Below, in pieces: positions 44,852-52,131 of a DNA stretch of 64,000 bases. How positions within the stretch are numbered: position 1 is the stretch's first letter; each line of letters starts with the position of its first letter. The notes under the pieces are model-generated. The model saw only the letters and a program-made list of their open reading frames with translations. It was not told where the DNA came from and ran no database searches. Source of the DNA: Verrucomicrobiales bacterium. GTDB taxonomy: Bacteria > Verrucomicrobiota > Verrucomicrobiia > Limisphaerales > UBA9464. The DNA is taken from NCBI GenBank assembly GCA_027488845.1, contig JAIYBC010000065.1, positions 1-64,000 on the forward strand, in the 5' to 3' direction. Position numbers and translations under genes: made by a program.

Positions 44852-44893
44852 GATTCTCGATTCCTGATTCCTGATTCCTGATTCCTTATTCCT
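44852..44893 (+). repeat. Heptamer tandem array, six units of GATTCCT
   Basis: Units start at 44852, 44859, 44866, 44873, 44880 and 44887; four are exactly GATTCCT and the first (GATTCTC) and last (TATTCCT) differ. The array begins 7 bp after the stop of the propeller gene. It is the left part of a 394-bp gene-free stretch (44845-45238); the rest holds the nonamer repeat below and G-rich sequence before the sigma-factor gene. Confidence 0.85.
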
Positions 44894-44956
44894 CCGATTT
44901 CCGGCAGATCGACTCGCACCGGAGTGCGAACCGGACGGTTTTTCGATTATCCACGC

Positions 44957-44992
44957 CATCCGTCCCATCCGCCCCATCCGTCCCATCCCCAG
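44957..44992 (+). repeat. Nonamer tandem repeat CATCCGTCC
   Basis: Three adjacent 9-bp units (CATCCGTCC, CATCCGCCC, CATCCGTCC) plus a partial fourth, in the same gap as the GATTCCT array. Nothing else in the gap looks functional to me. Confidence 0.7.
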
Positions 44993-45238
44993 GATCCCGC
45001 CCCTCCGGACCCATGCGATTTCCCGTAAGGAACCCCGGGCCGGGTGCGACCCACCGGGGATGAAACTCATGGAAAGGCTGCTGCCCAACCGCCGGCGGAT
45101 GGCTCGGTCCGGAGGGCATGGACCTGGGCTGCGGGGCGGCTTGCATTCCGCACGGATCCGGGTTGGGTACGGGGATCGGCCCGGGATCGGATCGGAGACG
45201 GGCGGTCCGGGTCCCGCCGCAACCCGATTCGGAACCCG

Positions 45239-45871
45239 ATGAACCCACCTGAATCCGTCCGGGACCCCGGCTCCACCGGGGGCGTCCTCGATCCGGAGCG
45301 CTGGATCGAGGAGCATGGCGACTACCTCTTCCACTACGCGATCTCACGGCTGAGGGATCCGCAGCGGGCGGAGGACCTGGTGCAGGAGGCGTTGCTCGCC
45401 GCATGGAAGGGCTCCGAACGCTACCGGGGCGGGTCCACCGAGCGGACATGGCTGACCGGGATCCTTCGCAACAAGATCCTCGACCACTTCCGCAAGGCGA
45501 GCCGCGAGACCAGCTTCACCGACCTCGAATTCTACGCCGGCGAGGAGGAGTCGGCGTTCGAGAACCCGGAGTTCCCGGGCCACTGGAACCGGGCTTCCGC
45601 TCCGCGGGAATGGGAGGGGATGGGTGAGGCCCTCGACCGGGACGAGTTCTGGAAGGTGTTCCGCGGCTGTTGCGGAAAGCTCCCGGAGCGCATCGCCTGC
45701 GCCTTCTGGCTGCGGGAAGTGGACGACCTCCCGACCCGCGAGATCTGCGACCGGCTCGCCATCTCCGAGGGCAACCTGTGGGTCATGCTGCACCGCGCGC
45801 GCATGGCCCTCCGCCAATGTCTGGAATCCAACTGGTTCGAGGCCGGTGAAACCGGCGCCGGCACACGATGA
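45239..45871 (+). CDS. ECF-type sigma-70 factor
   Basis: 210 residues from the ATG at 45239, the last start before the region-2 domain. Region 2 has HYAISRLRDPQRAEDLVQEA and TWLTGILRNKILDHFRK; region 4 has LPERIACAFWLREVDDLPT and ICDRLAISEGNLWVMLHRAR. An acidic linker of about 45 residues (AGEEESAFENPEFPG region) separates them. It directs RNA polymerase to a small regulon. The stop overlaps the ATG of an anti-sigma-like gene (ATGA), a common sigma/anti-sigma layout. The upstream 110 bp are G-rich, with GGGATCGG-like repeats, and no promoter is obvious. Confidence 0.92.
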   Translation: MNPPESVRDPGSTGGVLDPERWIEEHGDYLFHYAISRLRDPQRAEDLVQEALLAAWKGSERYRGGSTERTWLTGILRNKILDHFRKASRETSFTDLEFYAGEEESAFENPEFPGHWNRASAPREWEGMGEALDRDEFWKVFRGCCGKLPERIACAFWLREVDDLPTREICDRLAISEGNLWVMLHRARMALRQCLESNWFEAGETGAGTR

Positions 45872-46197
45872 AAAAGACCCTGCTTCAAAGGCTCAGACGG
45901 CGCTGGATCCTGCTCCTCGCCGCCCTCACCCCACCCTGCCGCAGGATCGTGGTGCTCGGCTCCCGACGCCTCGATGCGCCTCAGGGCGCCATCGCCAAGC
46001 TCCAGGTCCGGATCCACGTCGGCATCTGCACCGCCTGCCGACGCTACCTCGACCAGATCGCCCTGGTGCACGAGGCCGCGCGGAGGAGCGGCGACCGTCC
46101 GGATGCCCTGCAGGGCGTTTCCCCGCGGTCCCGGCTCCCGGCGGCGGCCCGGGAACGGATCCGGGAACGGATCCGTTGCGAACGCTCCCGCGCCTGA
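45868..46197 (+). CDS. Small zinc-finger anti-sigma-like protein
   Basis: 109 residues. The zf-HC2 zinc ligands are visible: C24 in TPPCRR, H50 in RIHVGIC, C54 and C57 in CTACRRYL. A hydrophobic stretch at the N-terminus (WILLLAALTPP) is short and probably part of the fold rather than a membrane segment, so this is likely a cytoplasmic anti-sigma domain. The C-terminal third is Arg-rich. The start overlaps the sigma-factor stop, so I infer it controls that sigma factor. Redox or metal sensing through the Cys pair is possible. Confidence 0.8.
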   Translation: MKKTLLQRLRRRWILLLAALTPPCRRIVVLGSRRLDAPQGAIAKLQVRIHVGICTACRRYLDQIALVHEAARRSGDRPDALQGVSPRSRLPAAARERIRERIRCERSRA

Positions 46198-46221
46198 GGA
46201 TCCTCGGCCGCTTGCCCGCCC

Positions 46222-46473
46222 ATGCCTCCCAGGAAAGAGACCCCGAAGGAACACGTCGAACTCCACCGCGACGGCAGCATCCGGGCGCGGGGCCCGATCC
46301 TGGACGGTGTCCCGACCGGGTACTGGGAGTGGTTCCGGCTCGACGGCACCCGCCTGCGTTCGGGCAGCTTCGAGGCGGGTGAACAGGTCGGAGAGTGGAC
46401 CACCTACGACCGGCGCGGCGAGGTCTACAAGGTCACGCTCATGAAGCCGAAGTGGCCCCGCACCACGGGCTGA
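46222..46473 (+). CDS. YwqK/MORN-like small protein
   Basis: 83 residues with three repeats of the YwqK kind: [43 protein letters not shown] and [15 protein letters not shown]. Such repeats occur in toxin-antitoxin-associated and surface proteins. No signal peptide is present. It starts 24 bp after the anti-sigma gene and may share its transcript. Confidence 0.7.
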   Translation: MPPRKETPKEHVELHRDGSIRARGPILDGVPTGYWEWFRLDGTRLRSGSFEAGEQVGEWTTYDRRGEVYKVTLMKPKWPRTTG

Positions 46474-46602
46474 GTCCCACGGTCGCTGCGCTCCGACAGG
46501 CCGGAGGTCGAACCGGGGACCACACGCCGCGGACGACTCCCCCAACTGCGTCCTTTCCCCAGGCCCGGCGACGTCCTAGAAAACGGCATCCACCTGTGAT
46601 GT

Positions 46603-46619
46603 CCCGGAACGTTTCCGGG
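46603..46619 (+). promoter_or_regulatory. Inverted repeat CCCGGAA-CGT-TTCCGGG before the aldehyde dehydrogenase
   Basis: Perfect 7-bp arms with a 3-bp centre, 36 bp upstream of the ATG at 46656. Its position suits an operator at the promoter. No cognate regulator can be named. Confidence 0.35.
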
Positions 46620-46655
46620 GCGCCGTCGTTTACCGTCGCGTCATCCCGTCCCCCG

Positions 46656-48170
46656 ATGAAGACCGCCAAGTCCCCCGCCAAGTCCCCCGCGAAATCCAAG
46701 CCGGCCGCGAAGGCCTCCACGAAGACCCGTCCCATGCTGATCAACGGCAAGTGGGTGCAGGCCCTCGGGGGCGGATCGTTCCCGACGTTCAACCCGGCCA
46801 CCGGCGAACCGATCGCCAACGTCGCCGCCGGCGAGAAGGCCGACGTCGACCTCGCCGTCGCCGCCGCGCGGGCGGCCTTCGAGACCGGGCCGTGGTCCCG
46901 GCTCACCGCCTCCGAACGCGGCCGCCTGCTGCTGAAGCTCGCCGACCTGCTGGAGAAGAACCTCGAGGAGTTCGCCCGGCTCGAGTCGCTCGACAACGGC
47001 AAGCCCCTCGGCGTCGCCCGCGTCGCCGACGTGCCCCTCGCCATCGACCTCTTCCGCTACATGGCCGGATGGGCCACCAAGATCCACGGACGCACCTTCC
47101 CGATCTCCGTTCCCTACGCCCCGGGCGCACGTTTCCACGCCTTCACCCAGCGCGAGGCGGTCGGAGTCGTCGGACAGATCATCCCCTGGAACTTCCCGCT
47201 GCTCATGGCCGCCTGGAAACTCGGCCCTGCGCTCGCCACCGGTTGCACGGTCGTGCTCAAGCCCGCCGAACAGACACCGCTCTCGGCCCTGCGCCTCGGC
47301 GAGCTCATCCAGGAGGCGGGTTTCCCCGACGGCGTCGTGAACATCGTCACCGGATACGGTGAGACCGCCGGCGCCGCCCTCGCCGGCCACCCGGGCATCG
47401 ACAAGGTCGCCTTCACCGGATCCACCGAGGTCGGCAAGATCATCGTCCGCGCCGCGGCCAACGACCTGAAGAAGGTCTCCCTCGAGCTTGGAGGCAAGTC
47501 GCCCAACATCATCCTCGACGACGCCGACCTCGCCACCGCCATCCCGGGCGCCGCCAGCGCGATCTTCTTCAACCACGGCCAATGCTGCTGCGCCGGCTCC
47601 CGGCTCTACGTGCACAAGAAGCACTTCGACAAGGTCGTCGAGGGCGTCGCCGCCGCGGCCAAGAAGATCAAGGTCGGCCCCGGCCACCTGCCGGACACCG
47701 AGATGGGCCCGCTCGTCTCCGAGGAGCAGCTCGCCCGCGTGCTCGGCTTCCTCGAGTCCGGCAAGGCACAGGGCGCCAAGCCGCTCGCCGGCGGGACCCG
47801 CGCCGGGGACAAGGGCTACTTCGTCCAGCCCACCGTGCTCGTGAACACCAAGCCCGGCATGAAGGTCGTCGAGGAGGAGATCTTCGGCCCTGTCGTCTGC
47901 GCCATCCCGTTCACCGACGTCGACGAGGTGGTCGCCGCCGCGAACAACAACGTCTACGGCCTCGCCGCCGCCGTCTGGACCTCCAACGTCTCGCGCGCCC
48001 ACACCATCGCCTCCGCCCTGCGCGCCGGCACCGTCTGGGTCAACTGCTACAACATCTTCGACGCGGCGCTGCCCTTCGGCGGGTACAAGCAGTCCGGATG
48101 GGGCCGCGAGATGGGCGAGGAGGCCCTCGCGCTCTACACCGAGACCAAGGCGGTCTGCATCCGGCTCTGA
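46656..48170 (+). CDS. Aldehyde dehydrogenase (ALDH superfamily)
   Basis: 504 residues from the ATG at 46656. The active-site triplet CCC is at 310-312 in [10 protein letters not shown], where the middle C311 corresponds to the ALDH nucleophile, with E277 in [10 protein letters not shown] as general base and FTGSTEVGK as the cofactor loop. [20 protein letters not shown] and the closing [22 protein letters not shown] fit the NAD(P)-dependent class 1/2 group. The first about 25 residues are a lysine/proline/serine/alanine tail ([19 protein letters not shown]) before the catalytic fold, which is unusual for the family. An inverted repeat lies upstream and a strong hairpin ends the gene. Substrate unknown. 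Confidence 0.95.
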   Translation: MKTAKSPAKSPAKSKPAAKASTKTRPMLINGKWVQALGGGSFPTFNPATGEPIANVAAGEKADVDLAVAAARAAFETGPWSRLTASERGRLLLKLADLLEKNLEEFARLESLDNGKPLGVARVADVPLAIDLFRYMAGWATKIHGRTFPISVPYAPGARFHAFTQREAVGVVGQIIPWNFPLLMAAWKLGPALATGCTVVLKPAEQTPLSALRLGELIQEAGFPDGVVNIVTGYGETAGAALAGHPGIDKVAFTGSTEVGKIIVRAAANDLKKVSLELGGKSPNIILDDADLATAIPGAASAIFFNHGQCCCAGSRLYVHKKHFDKVVEGVAAAAKKIKVGPGHLPDTEMGPLVSEEQLARVLGFLESGKAQGAKPLAGGTRAGDKGYFVQPTVLVNTKPGMKVVEEEIFGPVVCAIPFTDVDEVVAAANNNVYGLAAAVWTSNVSRAHTIASALRAGTVWVNCYNIFDAALPFGGYKQSGWGREMGEEALALYTETKAVCIRL

Positions 48171-48258
48171 GCCGACCGTTCCCGGGAAGTGTGGTCGGAT
48201 CCCGCACGGGAACGCCGAGGCGTCGGGCGACGCTCCGACCCAGGCGCCTACGCCGCCA

Positions 48259-48287
48259 CCCCCCGCACCCCATCGGTGTGCGGGGGG
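48259..48287 (+). terminator. Hairpin terminator after the aldehyde dehydrogenase
   Basis: A 10-bp stem (CCCCCCGCAC at 48259-48268 with GTGCGGGGGG at 48278-48287) closes on a 9-base loop and is followed by CTTCTTCT. It lies 89 bp after the stop. Confidence 0.8.
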
Positions 48288-48369
48288 CTTCTTCTGGGCG
48301 TCCCGGGTTCCCGCGTTGCGGACGCAACGTCTTCCATGGAAGGTCTCCCGTCCGTCCCCGACCCGACCG

Positions 48370-51339
48370 ATGCCGTCCCCGCTCCACAACCGGATCCGCG
48401 CCTGGACGTTGCTTCCGCTCCTCTTCGTCCTGTCCGCAGCCGCCGCGGAGGCTCCCGTCGGATTGAGGCAGAAGCTGTGGACGATCGACGACGGCCTGCC
48501 GAACAACAACGTCAACAGCCTCGCGCTGACCGAGGACGGCTACCTGTGGGTGGGCACGATCAACGGCCTCGCGCGCTTCGACGGCCAGCGCTTCGAGGTC
48601 TTCGACGTCCGCCGCGTCCCCTCCTTCTCCACCAGCGACATCGTCTCCTTCCTGCCGACCCGCAGGAACGGGCTCCTCTTCCTCGCCCGCACCGGGTTGT
48701 GGATCCAGCGGCTGGACGACGGTTCCTTCGTTCCCCGGTTCGACCTGGTGAACATCGGCGCCTGGATGGAGGACGACGCCGGACGCAACTGGGTGGTCCG
48801 CGACGGCGGGCGTCTCCAGGAGATCCTCCCGGGCGGCTTCGGTCCCCCGGCACCCGAACCCAGGATCGGCAGCCTGCCGGTCTTCGCCGCGGGCCGCCCC
48901 GGCCCCACCGTGTTCCGTGACGGACGCTGGTCGGAACTCCGCAACGGCCATTGGGTCGAGGTGGAGGACCTTCCCACCCTGCCCCAACACAGGAACAGCT
49001 GGCAGGTCCAACGCAAGTCCTCCGGCTCCTGGTTCATGCTGGACCAGGCCGTCTGTCGCGTCGTGGACGGAAGCTCTCCGCTCCTGACCTTCCGGCAGCC
49101 GGGGGTGACCGACCAGGTCGCGATGCTGGCCGAGTGCCCGAACGGCGACGCCTGCGTCACGGTGTACGGTGGACGGGCATTCATCCTCGACGGAAAGACC
49201 GGCAAGTCGGAGTCCGTCCGCGACCCGGAGGGCAAACCCGTCGCCGACGCCTCATCCATGCTGATGGACAAGGACGGCAACCTCTGGATCGGCACCTATG
49301 CCCGAGGCCTGATCCGGCTGAGTCCGAACCCCTTCACCACCCGGGGTTTGGCGGACGGGTTCCCGAGCGAGCATCTCACCACGGTCTCCACCCGGCGCGA
49401 GGGAGGCCTGTGGCTGGGAAGCCGGGAAGGGCTCGTCTGGTCCTGGGACGGACGCGATGCGGTCCGTGTCCGGGAGCAGAAGCCGGGGCCGACGGTGATC
49501 TCGCTCCATGAGGACCGCTCCGGGACGCTCTGGATCGGCCAGGAGCTGCCGGGCATCCAGCGGAGGACCCATGGAAGCCACGAGGCAGGTTGGACCCCGC
49601 CGGGCTTGGCACCGAAGGAGGTCGAATGGCCCGCCTGCTACCTGGAGACCGGTTCCGGGGACTTCTGGATCGGGGCCGCCAACCGGGTGCTTCAGCGGCG
49701 CGGCACCGAGTGGACCAGCCATCGGAATGCCGACGGCCTGGTGGAATCGGGCTTCCTCTGCCTTGCGGAAGACGCACGTGGAAGGATCTGGGGCGGGAGC
49801 TACACAGGCCTGAACATGCTGGAGGACGGCCGTTGGAGCTCCTGGCTGCACGGGACGAACACGTTGCCCTACGGCGCCTACTCCCTGCTCGCCGACCCCG
49901 ACGGATCGGTCTGGATCGGCACCAAGGGCAACCAGCTGAACCGGATCCGCGACGGCCGTATCCTCGGATTCCCGCTCAACGAGGATCCCGCCGACAACGC
50001 CGTCTGCGGCATGGTCGCCGACGACCTCGGCAATCTCTGGTTGGCCACCCTCAAGGGCATCCTGCGGGTGCGGCGGGATGCGTTCGAGGACTGCGTGGCC
50101 GGGCGGCAACGCCATCTCGATGCGGACCGCTTCGGCCTCGAGGACGGCCTCTCGGGACGCGAGTCCCATGGACCGGCGCATCCGGCCATCCTGCGCGACG
50201 GGGAGGGAAGGATCCACTGTGCCACGCTCCGTGGACTCGTTTCGTTTCAACCCTCGGAGGTGCAGACCCGGCTGGAGCCGGCCATCGTCCACATCGAGGA
50301 GGTCCAACTGGACCGTCGGCCCGTGGAGGTCATGCCCGGCAAGCCGGTCGCGGTACCTGCGGGAACCGACCAGATCCTGGTCCGCTACACCGGTGTCCAG
50401 CTGAGCCAACCGGAGAAGCTGCGGTTCCGGTACCGGCTCGAGGGCGTCGACCCGGAATGGGTGGAGTCGGACCGCCGACGCTCCGCCTACTATCCACGGC
50501 TCCGCCCCGGGAACCACAGGCTTCGCGTCCAGGCCATGGGGCCTGATCGAGTATGGCATGAGGCCCGTCATCCGCTTGCGCTCCGGGTGGACTCCTACTT
50601 CTGGGAGACCCGCACCTTCATGGCGGCGGCGACGGCCGGGGGGATCCTCGTCGTCGCCTGGATCGTGCGCCTGGTCTCGACCCGCCGGTTCGCCCTGAAA
50701 CTGGCCGCGGCGGAACGCCAGGCGGCGGTCGAACGCGAACGGGCGCGCATCTCGCGCGACATGCACGACGACCTCGGCGCACGGCTCACCAAGATCGCCT
50801 TCTTCAGCGAACTGGCGGACCGGAACCAGGGGACCCCGGTCGCCCTGGAACACCTGCGGTCCGTCGCCCGCATGTCCCGGGAAGCCGCCCGCGCCCTCAA
50901 CGAGATGGTCTGGGCGGTGAAGCCCTCCAACGACTCGCTCTCCAACCTCGCCGGCTACCTCTGCCAGTACGCCACCGAGTACCTCGAGGAGACCCCGATG
51001 CGCCTGCGCCTGGACCTGCCGGTCTCCGTCCCTGCCCACCCGGTCGCCGCGGAGACGCGACACCAGGTGTTCCTCGTGGTGAAGGAGGCGCTCAACAACG
51101 TCGTGAAGCACGCCGAGGCCACCGAAGTCCTGCTTCGCCTCGTCCACGGCCCACGCACGTTCACCATCACCGTCGCCGACAACGGCCGCGGCCTGCCGCC
51201 GGAACCGGAACGGCGTCCCGGCAACGGCCTCGGGAACATGGCCCGCCGCGTCGAACAGCTCGGCGGCGGATTCCGGATCGGCCCACGCGCGGGCGGCGGC
51301 ACCGAGGTCGTCATCCAAGTGCCGATCGGCACCGGTTGA
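48370..51339 (+). CDS. Two-component-propeller sensor histidine kinase (NarX-type core)
   Basis: 989 residues from the ATG at 48370; the upstream start at 48316 would displace the signal sequence (LLPLLFVLSAAAAEA). A periplasmic region follows with Reg_prop blades (for example YLWVGTINGLARFDG and NLWIGTYARGLIRLS, GSVWIGTKGNQLNRI) and then a Y_Y_Y domain ending in the LRPGNHRLRVQAMG segment. A membrane segment is at about 745-765. The kinase core is HisKA_3 with H799 in RISRDMHDDLGARLTKI and a compact HATPase (NNVVKHAEATE, DNGRGLP, GNGLGNMARRV). It lies 76 bp before its NarL-type regulator gene. Such kinases often sense glycans in Bacteroidota; the ligand here is unknown. Confidence 0.95.
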   Translation: MPSPLHNRIRAWTLLPLLFVLSAAAAEAPVGLRQKLWTIDDGLPNNNVNSLALTEDGYLWVGTINGLARFDGQRFEVFDVRRVPSFSTSDIVSFLPTRRNGLLFLARTGLWIQRLDDGSFVPRFDLVNIGAWMEDDAGRNWVVRDGGRLQEILPGGFGPPAPEPRIGSLPVFAAGRPGPTVFRDGRWSELRNGHWVEVEDLPTLPQHRNSWQVQRKSSGSWFMLDQAVCRVVDGSSPLLTFRQPGVTDQVAMLAECPNGDACVTVYGGRAFILDGKTGKSESVRDPEGKPVADASSMLMDKDGNLWIGTYARGLIRLSPNPFTTRGLADGFPSEHLTTVSTRREGGLWLGSREGLVWSWDGRDAVRVREQKPGPTVISLHEDRSGTLWIGQELPGIQRRTHGSHEAGWTPPGLAPKEVEWPACYLETGSGDFWIGAANRVLQRRGTEWTSHRNADGLVESGFLCLAEDARGRIWGGSYTGLNMLEDGRWSSWLHGTNTLPYGAYSLLADPDGSVWIGTKGNQLNRIRDGRILGFPLNEDPADNAVCGMVADDLGNLWLATLKGILRVRRDAFEDCVAGRQRHLDADRFGLEDGLSGRESHGPAHPAILRDGEGRIHCATLRGLVSFQPSEVQTRLEPAIVHIEEVQLDRRPVEVMPGKPVAVPAGTDQILVRYTGVQLSQPEKLRFRYRLEGVDPEWVESDRRRSAYYPRLRPGNHRLRVQAMGPDRVWHEARHPLALRVDSYFWETRTFMAAATAGGILVVAWIVRLVSTRRFALKLAAAERQAAVERERARISRDMHDDLGARLTKIAFFSELADRNQGTPVALEHLRSVARMSREAARALNEMVWAVKPSNDSLSNLAGYLCQYATEYLEETPMRLRLDLPVSVPAHPVAAETRHQVFLVVKEALNNVVKHAEATEVLLRLVHGPRTFTITVADNGRGLPPEPERRPGNGLGNMARRVEQLGGGFRIGPRAGGGTEVVIQVPIGTG

Positions 51340-51415
51340 GGGATTCCGGCGGCGTCCGTTAACCCGTTTGGGCGATTGCCGGGACGGCTCCCTGCCGGGA
51401 GCCTCGGCCCAGCAC

Positions 51416-52042
51416 ATGAACATCCGCGTCGCCATCGTCGAGGACGATCCGGACATCCGGCAGAGCCTCTCCCTGCTCGTCCGGGGCACCCCGGGCTATG
51501 AGCTGTGCGGCGCGTTCGAGAGCGCCGAGGCCGCCCTCGAAGGTTTGCCGGGCGTCCGACCGGAGGTCGTCCTCATGGACATCAACCTCCCCGGCCGGTC
51601 GGGGATCGAATGCGTCCGCCAGCTGAAGGCCGGACGGCCCGGGATCCAGGTGGTGATGCTGACGGTCTTCGACGACAGCGAGGACCTCTTCAATTCCCTT
51701 TCCGCCGGGGCCAGCGGCTACCTGCTCAAACGCACCCCACCCGCCCGCATCCTCGAGGCCATCGCCGAGGTCCACCGCGGCGGCGCGCCGATGTCGCCGC
51801 AGATCGCCCGGATGGTGGTGGAGAAGTTCTTCCCGGCGGACGTGGCCCGCCCCCGCAAGGTGGAGCTGAGCGGACGCGAGGAGGAGGTCCTCCAGCTGCT
51901 CTCCCAAGGTTACCGCTACAAGGAGATCGCCGCCGCGCTCGGCCTTGCCGTGGACACCGTGCACAGCCACCTGCGCCGCATCTACGAGAAGCTCCACGTC
52001 ACCTCCCGCACCGAGGCGGTGGTGAAGTTCCTCCAGCGCTGA
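51416..52042 (+). CDS. NarL/FixJ-family response regulator
   Basis: 208 residues from the ATG at 51416. The receiver (1-118) has E9-D10-D11, phospho-acceptor D55 in VVLMDINLPGRSG and the lysine of GYLLKRTPP. The C-terminal LuxR-type helix-turn-helix (about 145-205) reads LSGREEEVLQLLSQGYRYKEIAAALGL followed by HSHLRRIYEKLHV. It pairs with the propeller kinase just upstream. A large secreted metalloprotease gene begins 89 bp downstream and may be a target or simply a neighbour. Confidence 0.95.
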   Translation: MNIRVAIVEDDPDIRQSLSLLVRGTPGYELCGAFESAEAALEGLPGVRPEVVLMDINLPGRSGIECVRQLKAGRPGIQVVMLTVFDDSEDLFNSLSAGASGYLLKRTPPARILEAIAEVHRGGAPMSPQIARMVVEKFFPADVARPRKVELSGREEEVLQLLSQGYRYKEIAAALGLAVDTVHSHLRRIYEKLHVTSRTEAVVKFLQR

Positions 52043-52131
52043 ACCTCCTGGCCGGGAAGCGCTGGCGTGTCCCCGGTCCCGGTGTCATTGTCGCCCGCCC
52101 GCCGTCCCAAACGGGAGGGCGATGGCCGCGC

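Noticed and set aside
44852-44992. Possible CRISPR array
   Set aside because: Units are 7 and 9 bp without spacers, so these are simple tandem repeats.
46641-48515. Open frame of 624 codons on the minus strand
   Set aside because: Antisense to the aldehyde dehydrogenase; no domain.
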